A DNA stretch of 64,000 bases from Shewanella ulleungensis (lineage in GTDB: Bacteria > Pseudomonadota > Gammaproteobacteria > Enterobacterales > Shewanellaceae): positions 21,857 through 85,856 of the forward strand of contig NZ_BMQW01000015.1 in assembly GCF_014648315.1 (NCBI RefSeq). The letters run 5' to 3'. Positions 19,182 through 28,334 of the stretch are shown here, piece after piece. The notes beneath the pieces are model-generated. The model was not told the DNA's origin. It saw only the letters and a program-made list of their open reading frames with translations, and did not search any database. A program made the translations under genes and the position numbers. Position 1 is the first letter of the stretch; every line of letters begins with the position of its first letter.

Positions 19182-20384
19182 ATGCACAATATGCTGACAA
19201 ATAAAAAAGTATTACTCGGAATTGGTGGCGGTATTGCCGCATATAAAAGTGCGGACTTGATCCGTCGATTAAAAGAACGTGGCGCAGACGTGCGAGTCAT
19301 CATGACCCAAAGCGCAATGGAGTTTATCACCCCACTAACCATTCAAGCGCTTTCAGGCCATCCTGTTGCCTCTGATTTGCTTGATCCTGCAGCTGAAGCC
19401 GCAATGGGACATATCGAACTGGCGCGTTGGGCAGACGTCGTATTACTTGCTCCAGCTACGGCAAACTTAATGGCACGCATTAATGCTGGCATGGCAGACG
19501 AACTACTCACCACTACATGTTTAGCCACTAGCGCGCCAATTATTGTGTGCCCTGCCATGAACCAACAGATGTATCAAAACATCGCTACCCAAGAAAATAT
19601 GGCAAATCTAGCCCGTAAAGGCTTAATTATTTGGCAACCCGCATCTGGTAATCAAGCCTGCGGTGAAGTCGGCCCTGGCCGCATGCAAGAGCCCGTCGCC
19701 ATAGCAGAGCAACTGGTTCAATTTTTTGGACCAAAGTCTTTACAAGGGCACAAATTATTACTCACAGCAGGGCCAACCCGCGAAGCTATCGACCCAGTGC
19801 GTTATATATCCAACCACAGCTCAGGTAAAATGGGCTTTGCTCTGGCACAAGCCGCTGCAGAAATGGGCGCAGAAGTGACACTCGTCTCAGGGCCCGTCAG
19901 CCTTGCCACACCAGTAGGCGTTAAGCGCATTAATGTTGAATCTGCACAGCAAATGCTCGATGCCGTAATACAACAAGTTGAACAACATGATATTTTTATT
20001 GGTTGCGCCGCTGTAGCAGATTATCGAATTGCTGATGTGGCCGAACAAAAAATTAAAAAATCAGCCGAAGAAATGCAGCTTGCGCTGGTGCGTAATCCTG
20101 ATATCTTAGCCACGGTAGCTCAGCACACAACACGACCTTTCACCGTCGGCTTTGCCGCTGAAACTAACGACGTAGAGCAATACGCTCGTGGTAAACTACA
20201 GCGTAAAAAGCTGGATATGATTGCCGCTAACGATGTCTCTATTCAAGGCTTAGGCTTTAATGCCGATAGCAATGCACTACAAGTATTTTGGCAAGACGGC
20301 AGCCAACAACTGCCTGCAACAGACAAACTAACACTGGCGCGCCAATTACTCACATTGATAGAACAACAACTAAAAAAATCATGA
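19182..20384 (+). CDS. coaBC: bifunctional phosphopantothenoylcysteine decarboxylase/phosphopantothenate-cysteine ligase
   Basis: The 400-residue enzyme performs two successive steps of coenzyme A synthesis: ligation of cysteine to 4'-phosphopantothenate, and decarboxylation to 4'-phosphopantetheine. The N-terminal flavoprotein CoaC half shows GIGGGIAAYKSADLIRRL and the active-site CPAMNQQMYQ. The CoaB half shows TAGPTREAIDPVRYISNHSS and GCAAVADYR. Met4 (19191) is an alternative start. The stop overlaps the dut ATG by four bases, so the two are coupled. Confidence 0.96.
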   Translation: MHNMLTNKKVLLGIGGGIAAYKSADLIRRLKERGADVRVIMTQSAMEFITPLTIQALSGHPVASDLLDPAAEAAMGHIELARWADVVLLAPATANLMARINAGMADELLTTTCLATSAPIIVCPAMNQQMYQNIATQENMANLARKGLIIWQPASGNQACGEVGPGRMQEPVAIAEQLVQFFGPKSLQGHKLLLTAGPTREAIDPVRYISNHSSGKMGFALAQAAAEMGAEVTLVSGPVSLATPVGVKRINVESAQQMLDAVIQQVEQHDIFIGCAAVADYRIADVAEQKIKKSAEEMQLALVRNPDILATVAQHTTRPFTVGFAAETNDVEQYARGKLQRKKLDMIAANDVSIQGLGFNADSNALQVFWQDGSQQLPATDKLTLARQLLTLIEQQLKKS

Positions 20385-20839
20385 AAACACCCATTGAACT
20401 AAAAATTCTCGACTCGCGTATTGGCAGTGAATTTCCACTACCAGCTTATGCTACTGCCGGTAGTGCAGGCATGGACTTACGTGCAATGACAGACACAGCA
20501 ATGGTCATTGAACCTGGCCAAACAGTGTTAATTCCAACAGGTATCGCCATTCACGTTGCCGACCCAAGTCTGGCAGCGGTCATTTTACCGCGTTCAGGTA
20601 TGGGCCATAAAAATGGCATTGTGCTGGGTAATTTGGTCGGTTTAATCGACTCTGATTACCAAGGACAACTCATGGTGTCTTGTTGGAACAGAAGTGATAA
20701 ACCATTCACACTCGACATTGGCGATCGTTTAGCCCAATTGATGTTTGTCCCTGTCGTACAAGCCCAATTTACACTAGTGGATGAGTTTAATAGCTCAGAT
20801 CGTGGAGAAGGCGGATTTGGTCACTCAGGTACCAAATAA
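20381..20839 (+). CDS. dut: deoxyuridine 5'-triphosphate nucleotidohydrolase
   Basis: The 152-residue trimeric dUTPase hydrolyses dUTP to dUMP and pyrophosphate, keeping uracil out of DNA and supplying the thymidylate precursor. The five motifs are visible: AGSAGMDLRA, PRSGMGHKNGI, GLIDSDYQGQL, GDRLAQLMFVP and the C-terminal RGEGGFGHSG. The frame is open further upstream to 20288, but the ATG overlapping the coaBC stop (ATGA) gives the normal length. Confidence 0.97.
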   Translation: MKTPIELKILDSRIGSEFPLPAYATAGSAGMDLRAMTDTAMVIEPGQTVLIPTGIAIHVADPSLAAVILPRSGMGHKNGIVLGNLVGLIDSDYQGQLMVSCWNRSDKPFTLDIGDRLAQLMFVPVVQAQFTLVDEFNSSDRGEGGFGHSGTK

Positions 20840-20874
20840 CCTTTTCAAGTAGTCACTGAGCCAAGGAACACATA

Positions 20875-21468
20875 ATGGCTGAAAGCCCAAAAATAAACCG
20901 TCGCGAACATATATTACAATGCTTAGCGCAAATGCTTGAGACCAGCCCAGGTCAACGGATAACAACCGCTAAGCTCGCTGCTGAAGTGGGTGTGTCCGAA
21001 GCCGCTCTTTATCGACATTTTCCAAGTAAAGCGCGTATGTTTGAAGGTCTGATTGAGTTTATTGAAGACGCGATTCTGTCGCGGTTAAATATCATCATGG
21101 ACGAAGAAAAAAACACTATGACCCGCTGCCAGTTAGTATTACAGCTATTGTTGGTATTTTCTGAACGCAACCCTGGTATTTCTCGTGTGTTAAACGGAGA
21201 TGCACTGCTAGGTGAAAATGAGCGTTTGCGCAGTCGAATCGACGTGCTATTTGCTAAAATAGAAACCCAAATAAAACAAATTTTACGTGAAAAAACCTTA
21301 CGTGAAGGCGTAGGCTTTAATATTGACGAAGCCATACTTGCTAATCTGTTGCTAGCGTTTGCCGAAGGCAGGATTTCACAATTTGTCCGCAGCGAATTTA
21401 AACAAAAACCCACTCAACATTTTGATGAACAATGGACTTTCATTCAACAGCAGTTATTAAGAAGCTAG
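20875..21468 (+). CDS. slmA: nucleoid occlusion factor SlmA
   Basis: A 197-residue TetR-family DNA-binding protein that binds sites across the chromosome and antagonises FtsZ assembly over the nucleoid. The N-terminal helix-turn-helix (KLAAEVGVSEAALYRHFPSK, about residues 33-52) and the overall sequence are typical of SlmA. AAGGAA precedes the ATG. It follows dut after 35 bases in the conserved coaBC-dut-slmA order. Confidence 0.94.
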   Translation: MAESPKINRREHILQCLAQMLETSPGQRITTAKLAAEVGVSEAALYRHFPSKARMFEGLIEFIEDAILSRLNIIMDEEKNTMTRCQLVLQLLLVFSERNPGISRVLNGDALLGENERLRSRIDVLFAKIETQIKQILREKTLREGVGFNIDEAILANLLLAFAEGRISQFVRSEFKQKPTQHFDEQWTFIQQQLLRS

Positions 21469-21573
21469 CTATTTTTTAGTTCTCTATTTCTACGTATCGA
21501 GTCCTTGTTTGACATTTGAGCAGATCGACATATGCTAATATTTCTGGTGCCAGCATGTTGACAAGGACTCGTT

Positions 21574-22368
21574 ATGAAAAAAATTATTCTATTTTTAGTT
21601 ATTTCTCTACTCTGCTATTCCAATCAATCTATCGCTCAAGCCACGAACTTTAAAGCGGCATCAACTCCATTAGCACAATGCGATAGCGCAGAATGCCATA
21701 ATCGTTTTTTACAATATAAGAGGTATGCTAAAAAAGGATACTCTGACGCAATGTCAGTATTGGCAGAATTTTATTATGTTGGCTATGGCACAAAACCTAA
21801 CACAAGCAGAGCATTAAAGTGGTACCGTAAAGCCGCTAAATTCGACTCACCACAAGCCCAATACAAAGCCGGTATCATTTATCTCAGTGAAGGCGAGTAT
21901 CAAGATATTGAAAAGGGATTAGACTATCTTGCGCAAGCGGGAAAAAGTAATATCGCCCAGGCATCGCATCTGCTAGGGCTTATATACTGGGAAGGCGAGT
22001 TAGTCCCACAAGACCTTAATAAAGTATCTTCTCACCTGACTCTCGCCTATGAAAAACAATATCCAGATACCACAGACTTTGTTGAAATCCATAAAAATGA
22101 AGCGCCTTTTAATGACATTTATAAAGTTGAAATTATCGAAAGCACACTGAATACTCCTCAAGGCGAAATGGAACAAATATCGGTTGTTTCGCCAAACCTT
22201 GAAGAAGTGTTCGATTATCACTTAGAACTTATGGACACTTTTTTACCTGACGCAGCAAAGGGCACAGGGTCAAATATTGCTGGTAGAACGTGTGATGAAC
22301 GCATTGAATGCGACACTCAATCTAATAGGCATCGTATACAAGACTTCTTGATGATTATGTGGTTTTAG
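21574..22368 (+). CDS. exported Sel1-repeat protein
   Basis: A 264-residue protein with a signal peptide (MKKIILFLVISLLCYSNQSIAQA) and Sel1-type TPR-like repeats. One is clear around residues 66-100 (SDAMSVLAEFYYVGYGTKPNTSRALKWYRKAA, continued by SPQAQYKAG); another is around residues 130-150 (AQASHLLGLIYWEGELVPQD). The C-terminal third has no repeats and contains two cysteines that could pair in the periplasm. Function unknown; such proteins usually mediate protein contacts. AAGGA supports the start. It is a single gene. Confidence 0.7.
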   Translation: MKKIILFLVISLLCYSNQSIAQATNFKAASTPLAQCDSAECHNRFLQYKRYAKKGYSDAMSVLAEFYYVGYGTKPNTSRALKWYRKAAKFDSPQAQYKAGIIYLSEGEYQDIEKGLDYLAQAGKSNIAQASHLLGLIYWEGELVPQDLNKVSSHLTLAYEKQYPDTTDFVEIHKNEAPFNDIYKVEIIESTLNTPQGEMEQISVVSPNLEEVFDYHLELMDTFLPDAAKGTGSNIAGRTCDERIECDTQSNRHRIQDFLMIMWF

Positions 22369-22546
22369 TTGCCTTTAATTGATACAAAAACGACACGGTA
22401 AGTCTTGTTTAAGCTTACCAATTAACTTTTATAAGTACTTAAACTGATTAATTTTATCACTTTTCTAACTTACTGATGTTGCCCACCCTCCTTAGATAAA
22501 ATACAATATAGTTACATTTTTAACATTTATTACACGGACTGTATTC

Positions 22547-24496
22547 ATGCTGCGCATTTTATACCTCACTTGCTGTTTGCTCATTTTATTTACTACCCAC
22601 ACCTTTGCCTCCCCATCAATTAAAGACTTTAGTGCTGACTCAGAATTCTCTGAAGTTAAAATATCTCCTGACGGTAAACACCTTGGTGTAATCCTAATTG
22701 AAGATGAAAAACGCACATTATTGATCTTAAACCTTGAATCAATGAAGCCGACTTATGCGGTAAAATTCAACGGCGATGAAGAGGTTGGCCGCTACTATTG
22801 GGTCAATGACGAGCGGATAGTATTACAAAAACTCTATAAACACGCCCAACGTGAAGTGTCAGACTATTATGGTGAACTACTGGCTGTAAATTATGATGGC
22901 AGCAAATCGAAATACTTGTTTGGTTATAATGGCGGAACATCAACTGGTACCAGTATTTCAAATAACGAAGCTATCCGTGCAAGTGCATTTGTTTTAGATA
23001 CCCTAAAAGATGATGACAAATACATTTATGTCATGGCTTACCCTTGGAATAGACAAAATTATGCATATACCCTTGTATATCGCGTCAACGTCTATTCAGG
23101 CAAACGTAAACGCCTTACCACTTCACCGATTGCCAATGCGGGTTTTCTCGTTGATAACAAAGAAGAGGTACGTTTTAGCTTTGCCACAGACAAGAAAAAT
23201 AATGATCAGCTGTTTTACTATGAAAATGGTGAATGGGTTGACGCTGAAAGAATTAGAGGCGGACTCACCGATTTCTACCCGCTTTCGTTCACCGAAGACA
23301 ACAAATCAATTTACGCTTTGGCAAATGGTGAGGGTACAACTCGCGCAATTTATGAAGTCGAACTCGCCACTGCTAAGCATAAAAAAATCATTCAGCACGA
23401 CGTTGTCGATCCATTGATGACATGGGTAAGCGACCAAACAAACGCCCTTTATGCAGTCGAGTTTGAAAATGGCTACCCTGAGTATCGCTTTGTCGACACT
23501 GAAAGTGATAAAGCCAAAGCCCTACGACAGTTAATGGATGCAATTCCAGATCACCGCATTCGTATTGTTAGCGAAACCGTCGATGGCGACACGCTTATTG
23601 TGATGGCAATGAATGATAGAAACTCAGGTGACTATTACTTATTTGACCGTAAAAAACTTAAACTCAAATTCTTATTTGCTGAAAACGCAAAGCTAGACCC
23701 TAGCGAAATGTCAGAAGTACGCCCAATTAGCTTTACAAACCGTGATGGCGTGACCATTCATGGTTACTTAACGCTACCCGTCGGCATGAAAGAGCATAAA
23801 AACATGCCGCTTGTGGTTAATCCTCATGGCGGCCCACATGGCCCGCGTGACTTATGGGTATTTAACTCAGAAAACCAACTGTTAGCACAAAATGGAATTG
23901 CCGTTTTACAAGTTAACTTCCGTGGTTCTGGTGGATACGGTACAGCATTTGAAGAATCGGGCTACTTAGCATGGGGCAGTAAAATTCAATATGACATAAT
24001 TGATGCGACTCAATATGTTATTGACCAAGGCTATGCCGACAAAAACAGAGTGTGTATTTCGGGTGGCAGCTTTGGAGGATATTCAGCACTCATGAGCCCA
24101 ATGTTAGCACCAGATATGTTTAAATGCGCTGTAGGTGTTGCTGGTGTGTATGATTTAGAGCAAATGTATAGAACGGGCGATGTACCTGAATCATATAGTG
24201 GTGGGGCATACTTAGAAGAAGTGTTAGGCACTGATATTCAACGTCTTCGTGCCATGTCACCGACTCACAACGTTAATAAGCTAAAAGCCAAAGTGCTATT
24301 AATTCATGGTGAAGAAGATGAACGCGCACCGATAGAGCAATATGAAGCAATGGCAAAAGCGCTGGAGCAAGCTAACTACCCTTTCCAAAAAGAGATTTGG
24401 AGAAAAGAAGGCCATGGTTTCTTTAACGCCGAAAACCGTGAAAAATATTATGACATCATGCTTAAGTTCATCAAAGAGAACTTAAACGTAAAGTAG
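22547..24496 (+). CDS. exported S9-family prolyl oligopeptidase-like serine peptidase
   Basis: A 649-residue protein with a signal peptide (ILYLTCCLLILFTTHTFA) and an N-terminal beta-propeller region (about residues 25-390). The C-terminal alpha/beta-hydrolase peptidase domain has the nucleophile in GGSFGGYSAL (Ser508), the acid in HGEEDERAP and the histidine in EGHGFF. The layout matches acylaminoacyl peptidase/DPP-IV-like members of family S9. It is probably periplasmic and involved in peptide use. It is followed by its own terminator. Confidence 0.88.
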   Translation: MLRILYLTCCLLILFTTHTFASPSIKDFSADSEFSEVKISPDGKHLGVILIEDEKRTLLILNLESMKPTYAVKFNGDEEVGRYYWVNDERIVLQKLYKHAQREVSDYYGELLAVNYDGSKSKYLFGYNGGTSTGTSISNNEAIRASAFVLDTLKDDDKYIYVMAYPWNRQNYAYTLVYRVNVYSGKRKRLTTSPIANAGFLVDNKEEVRFSFATDKKNNDQLFYYENGEWVDAERIRGGLTDFYPLSFTEDNKSIYALANGEGTTRAIYEVELATAKHKKIIQHDVVDPLMTWVSDQTNALYAVEFENGYPEYRFVDTESDKAKALRQLMDAIPDHRIRIVSETVDGDTLIVMAMNDRNSGDYYLFDRKKLKLKFLFAENAKLDPSEMSEVRPISFTNRDGVTIHGYLTLPVGMKEHKNMPLVVNPHGGPHGPRDLWVFNSENQLLAQNGIAVLQVNFRGSGGYGTAFEESGYLAWGSKIQYDIIDATQYVIDQGYADKNRVCISGGSFGGYSALMSPMLAPDMFKCAVGVAGVYDLEQMYRTGDVPESYSGGAYLEEVLGTDIQRLRAMSPTHNVNKLKAKVLLIHGEEDERAPIEQYEAMAKALEQANYPFQKEIWRKEGHGFFNAENREKYYDIMLKFIKENLNVK

Positions 24497-24520
24497 TTAT
24501 TGCTTAAGCGTTACACCATT

Positions 24521-24552
24521 AAAAGCCGATATCTGAATAGGGTCGGCTTTTT
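24521..24552 (+). terminator. terminator of the S9 peptidase gene
   Basis: Arms agccga and tcggct, a loop and a T-run (tttttta) follow about 25 bases after the stop. Confidence 0.75.
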
Positions 24553-24671
24553 TATTGGCTGCGGTATTAATTTACAGCAAATCGCGCTATTCTCCTTTTC
24601 CCCTATGGGGTAGCCAAGTGGGTGTTAATCTACACTCATACAAACAGTGATATCGAGTCGTTGGAGGATAT

Positions 24672-25322
24672 ATGGCACTCAGTGAAGCCGCAATTAAAGT
24701 ACAAGCAGCGCTAAAAGATCGTGGGTTAGAAACCCCAATGCTGCCAAAAACTTCCACACCTGAAGAACGTAAAGTTAAAATTGAACACCATATGCGTGAA
24801 ATTTTGACCTTAATGTCACTCGACTTAACCGACGACAGCTTGGCTGATACACCACGTCGTATCGCAAAAATGTATGTTGACGAAATTTTCTCGGGGCTTG
24901 ATTACGAAAACTTCCCTAAGATCACGGTCATTGAAAATAAAATGGGTGTGGATGAAATGGTGCGAGTACAAGACATCAGTCTTACCAGCACTTGCGAGCA
25001 CCATTTAGTCACCATCGATGGCTTCGCAACGGTAGCCTATTTACCACGCACAAAAATTATTGGTTTGTCTAAAATTAACCGTATCGTGCGCTTCTTTTCC
25101 CAACGTCCGCAAGTGCAAGAACGCCTAACTCAACAAGTGTTAGTGGCACTGCAAACCTTACTTGAAACGAAAGACGTGGCGGTAAAAATGGATGCGGTAC
25201 ATTACTGTGTTAAATCTCGTGGCGTCATGGACTCAACCAGCTCGACGACCACGACAGCGCTTGGCGGTATTTTTAAATCGAACCCGGCTACCCGCGCTGA
25301 GTTTTTACATCAAGTAAAATAG
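24672..25322 (+). CDS. folE: GTP cyclohydrolase I
   Basis: The 216-residue enzyme converts GTP to 7,8-dihydroneopterin triphosphate, the first step of tetrahydrofolate synthesis. Zinc and active-site residues are visible in LTSTCEHHLVTIDG and in MDAVHYCVKSRGVMD, with RPQVQERLTQQ between. GGAGG precedes the ATG at a good distance. It is monocistronic with a terminator after it. Confidence 0.96.
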   Translation: MALSEAAIKVQAALKDRGLETPMLPKTSTPEERKVKIEHHMREILTLMSLDLTDDSLADTPRRIAKMYVDEIFSGLDYENFPKITVIENKMGVDEMVRVQDISLTSTCEHHLVTIDGFATVAYLPRTKIIGLSKINRIVRFFSQRPQVQERLTQQVLVALQTLLETKDVAVKMDAVHYCVKSRGVMDSTSSTTTTALGGIFKSNPATRAEFLHQVK

Positions 25323-25352
25323 CGTACACGGATTACGGTAAAAAAGTGTAAT

Positions 25353-25390
25353 AAAAAGCTGCATCAATATGACTATTGTGCAGCTTTTTT
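25353..25390 (+). terminator. terminator of folE
   Basis: Arms aaaaagctgca and tgcagctttttt, 30 bases after the folE stop. Confidence 0.85.
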
Positions 25391-25443
25391 GATTTTCCAG
25401 CATCAGCGAATCAGTTTGTCTAACTAAATAACCTGAGTTCAGG

Positions 25444-26085
25444 CTAAATACCATATTGCTCACGGTAAGCGCTGACGCTAGCAAGCTCAGCTTCCATGCC
25501 TGGTTTTTCAGACAAGTAACTAATTAAATCAGCAAGCTTAATAATCGACACAATCTGACAACCAAAGTCACGCTCAACTTCTTGAATCGCCGACAACTCG
25601 CCCTTGCCTTTTTCTTGGCGATCCAATGCAATTAATACGCCTGCAAGTTGAGCATTGTGGGCATTAATAATTTCCATCGACTCACGGATCGCAGTACCAG
25701 CGGTTATTACATCATCCACCAGCATCACTTTACCTTTAAGCTCGCTGCCAACTAAGCTACCACCTTCACCGTGGGTTTTAGCTTCTTTACGGTTAAAGCA
25801 GTAAGGAATATCCACATCGTGATGATCGCACAAGGCAACGGCAGTCGTCGTCGCAATCGGAATACCTTTATAAGCTGGGCCGAACAATAAGTCGAACTCA
25901 ATGCCCGAATCCATTAACGCTGCAGCATAAAAGCGGCCTAAACGCGCTAAGTCTTTACCCGTATTAAATAAACCAGCATTAAAAAAGTACGGGCTCGTAC
26001 GGCCAGATTTAAGGGTAAACTCACCAAAGCGTAATACTTGGCGGGCTAATGCAAACTCAATAAATTCGCGTTGATAGGCTTTCAC
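25444..26085 (-). CDS. pyrE: orotate phosphoribosyltransferase
   Basis: The 213-residue enzyme joins orotate to PRPP to make orotidine monophosphate in pyrimidine synthesis. The PRPP-binding motif is MLVDDVITAGTAIRES (around residue 120), and GRTSPYFFNAGLF near the N-terminus is typical. It does not form an operon with rph here: both are on the minus strand but are separated by a repeat element, whereas in many enterics rph-pyrE are adjacent. Confidence 0.96.
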   Translation of the reverse strand: MKAYQREFIEFALARQVLRFGEFTLKSGRTSPYFFNAGLFNTGKDLARLGRFYAAALMDSGIEFDLLFGPAYKGIPIATTTAVALCDHHDVDIPYCFNRKEAKTHGEGGSLVGSELKGKVMLVDDVITAGTAIRESMEIINAHNAQLAGVLIALDRQEKGKGELSAIQEVERDFGCQIVSIIKLADLISYLSEKPGMEAELASVSAYREQYGI

Positions 26086-26118
26086 GATTATTCCTCTTTC
26101 ATCAAATTTTAGATTAAT

Positions 26119-26473
26119 ACCAATTCCAGCAATTATCTGGTCATTCAGCGGGAGTTCTGTGTCTTCTAGGCAAGTAATAGAATTGTAGGCATAGTTGCTC
26201 TCGGCAACTGCTCCTGCGTTGCTCTACCTCCTGCGTCCATGCAGTCGTCGGCAACCGCTCCTGCGTTGCTCTACCTCCTGCATCCATGCAGTCGTACCTC
26301 AAAATGCTATTAAGCAGTATAGAAGGCACAGAAACCCGCCTTGCAGGAGACACTCAGACTTTCCATTTCTTTGTTGCATCGCCTTAAAAGGGAATAACCA
26401 TTCTTTCAACAATGCGCCTCAAACTGAAAAGTCTGAGTGGCTCTGATTGGTCACATAATTAATGGAAATGGCA
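26119..26473. mobile_element. MITE-like palindromic repeat element
   Basis: The element is bounded by 30-bp imperfect inverted repeats (26119-26148 and 26444-26473; 22 of 30 positions match). A second nested pair (gcgggagttctgtgtcttcta region versus tagaaggcacagaaacccgc, about 26147-26168 and 26319-26339) and a third (cactcagacttt/aaagtctgagtg) lie inside. It encodes no plausible protein and separates pyrE from rph. A target-site duplication is not evident. The class is inferred from structure only. Confidence 0.55.
26202..26295. repeat. two tandem 47-bp direct repeats inside the element
   Basis: Copies at 26202-26248 and 26249-26295 abut exactly and differ at two positions (ctg/ccg and gcgtcc/gcatcc). 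Confidence 0.9.
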
Positions 26474-26474
26474 T

Positions 26475-26499
26475 AAAAAAAGGACCGTAATCGGTCCTC
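26475..26499 (-). terminator. terminator of rph
   Basis: Minus-strand arms AGGACCG and CGGTCCT followed by TTTTTTTA, directly after the rph stop. Confidence 0.85.
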
Positions 26500-26514
26500 A
26501 TTTTCAACAGCATA

Positions 26515-27228
26515 TTAACTTAATGCGGCTTTTTGCACATCGACGATTTCGCGAATACTGTTTTTAGCCAGACCAAGTAGTTCAATCAATTCTTCATGAC
26601 TGAATGGTTCGCCTTCTGCAGTACCTTGAATTTCAATAATCTTACCGGTTTCTGTCATCACAACGTTCATGTCAGTTTCAGCAGCGCTGTCTTCAATGTA
26701 TTCTAAATCACTGATCGCTTCGCCTTTGTAAATACCCACACTCACAGCAGCAATTAAAAACTTAAGTGGGTTGGCTTTAATAATACCTTTACCACGAGCC
26801 CAGTTCAGGGCATCAACCAATGCAACACAAGCACCAGTAATTGCCGCAGTACGTGTACCGCCATCAGCTTGAATAACATCACAATCAATAACAATCGTAT
26901 TTTCACCTAACAGCTTCATATCCACTGCTGCACGTAACGAGCGACCAATTAAACGCTGAATTTCTTGAGTACGACCAGATTGCTTACCACGAGCAGCTTC
27001 ACGGTCCATACGGCTGTGTGTTGAACGCGGTAACATGCCATATTCAGCCGTTACCCAACCTTGACCTTGGCCTTTAAGAAAACGTGGCACACCTTCAGTA
27101 AAGCTGGCAGTACATAATACTTTTGTGTCGCCAAACTCAACTAAAACAGAGCCTTCAGCATGTGCAGTAAAAGAACGCGTAATAGTAATAGGGCGAGTTT
27201 GAGCTGGTGTACGGTTACTTGGGCGCAT
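26515..27228 (-). CDS. rph: ribonuclease PH
   Basis: A 237-residue phosphorolytic 3'-5' exoribonuclease that trims tRNA 3' ends. It begins MRPSNRTPAQTRPITITRSF as in the family, and contains FLKGQGQGWVTAEYGMLPRSTH and CDVIQADGGTRTAAITGA. An upstream in-frame ATG at 27252 exists, but AGGA lies seven bases before the chosen one and the protein then aligns with the standard N-terminus. It diverges from yicC. Confidence 0.96.
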   Translation of the reverse strand: MRPSNRTPAQTRPITITRSFTAHAEGSVLVEFGDTKVLCTASFTEGVPRFLKGQGQGWVTAEYGMLPRSTHSRMDREAARGKQSGRTQEIQRLIGRSLRAAVDMKLLGENTIVIDCDVIQADGGTRTAAITGACVALVDALNWARGKGIIKANPLKFLIAAVSVGIYKGEAISDLEYIEDSAAETDMNVVMTETGKIIEIQGTAEGEPFSHEELIELLGLAKNSIREIVDVQKAALS

Positions 27229-27403
27229 GAAAAGTCCTGTAGTCGAATTCATATCAGATTTGAGCGCATATTATAGAGCTTCACGCCGTTAGATGCCATG
27301 GTAAGCAACGATAAGCCACAAATCTATCGACTAATCCTTTAATCCGGCCCATTAAAACGGCTATAATCGACTCACATTCGCGTAAAACATAACAGGACAC
27401 TTC

Positions 27404-28267
27404 ATGATCCAAAGCATGACAGCCTACGCTCGTATAGAGCACAAAGCACAATGGGGCACCGCCTCATGGGAAATCCGTTCAGTCAACCAGCGCTACCTAG
27501 AAACATACCTGCGCCTACCTGAGCAGTTTCGAAGCTTTGAACCTGTCTTACGCGATCGCCTACGTAAACGTTTAAATCGCGGCAAAGTCGAAGTCAATCT
27601 ACGTTATGAATTAGCCGACAACAGCAGTAACGAATTACAACTTAACCAGGCACTGGCAAAGCAATTATTAAGTGCTGCCAACTGGTTAAAAGAAGAAGCA
27701 GGACAAGGCGAATTAAGCCTCACTGACGTGTTACGCTGGCCAGGCGTACTTGCTTCTGCCGAGCAAGACATGGACAGTATTGGCGCAGAGCTAATGACAG
27801 CATTTGACAGCGCAATCGATCAGTTTATCGAAGCACGTGGCCGTGAAGGTGAAGCGATTAAAGACATGCTACTGACTCGTTTAGACGGGGTAATGGAGCA
27901 GGTTAATATTGTGCGCGAACACATGCCAACCGTCATGCAGTACCAACGCGACAAACTCACCAACCGTTTAGCCGATATTGCCGGTGAACTCGACCCTGCC
28001 CGTATCGAACAAGAAATGGTACTCCTAGCGCAAAAGCAAGATGTCGCCGAAGAAATGGACCGCCTTGAAGCTCACGTTGCAGAAGCCCGCCGTATCCTTA
28101 AAAAAGGTGGCAGCGAAGGTCGCCGCCTAGACTTTATGATGCAAGAGTTTAACCGCGAGTCAAACACCTTAGCGTCAAAATCAATCAGTGCGGAGATCAC
28201 TTCAGCAGCGGTTGAATTAAAAGTATTGATTGAGCAAATGCGCGAGCAGATCCAAAACGTTGAATAA
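27404..28267 (+). CDS. yicC: YicC-family endoribonuclease
   Basis: A 287-residue YicC-family protein, described for E. coli as an endoribonuclease that takes part in RNA turnover. The N-terminus MIQSMTAYAR, and SVNQRYLETYLRLPEQFR soon after, are diagnostic, as is the C-terminal MMQEFNRESNTLASKS. AGGA precedes the ATG. It is divergent from rph and closed by a perfect terminator. Confidence 0.93.
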   Translation: MIQSMTAYARIEHKAQWGTASWEIRSVNQRYLETYLRLPEQFRSFEPVLRDRLRKRLNRGKVEVNLRYELADNSSNELQLNQALAKQLLSAANWLKEEAGQGELSLTDVLRWPGVLASAEQDMDSIGAELMTAFDSAIDQFIEARGREGEAIKDMLLTRLDGVMEQVNIVREHMPTVMQYQRDKLTNRLADIAGELDPARIEQEMVLLAQKQDVAEEMDRLEAHVAEARRILKKGGSEGRRLDFMMQEFNRESNTLASKSISAEITSAAVELKVLIEQMREQIQNVE

Positions 28268-28295
28268 GCTTTGATGCAATGGATTTTAAGTCACT

Positions 28296-28334
28296 AATAA
28301 TAAACCCAGCATCTGCTGGGTTTATTATTTTTAG
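28296..28334. terminator. perfect 16-bp stem terminator after yicC
   Basis: Arms aataataaacccagca and tgctgggtttattatt with a two-base loop, followed by a T-run on the plus strand. Confidence 0.85.

Noticed and set aside
26141..26446. Two frames inside the repeat element
   Set aside because: They translate the tandem 47-bp repeats and palindromes; low-complexity Cys/Arg/Ser products without ribosome sites.
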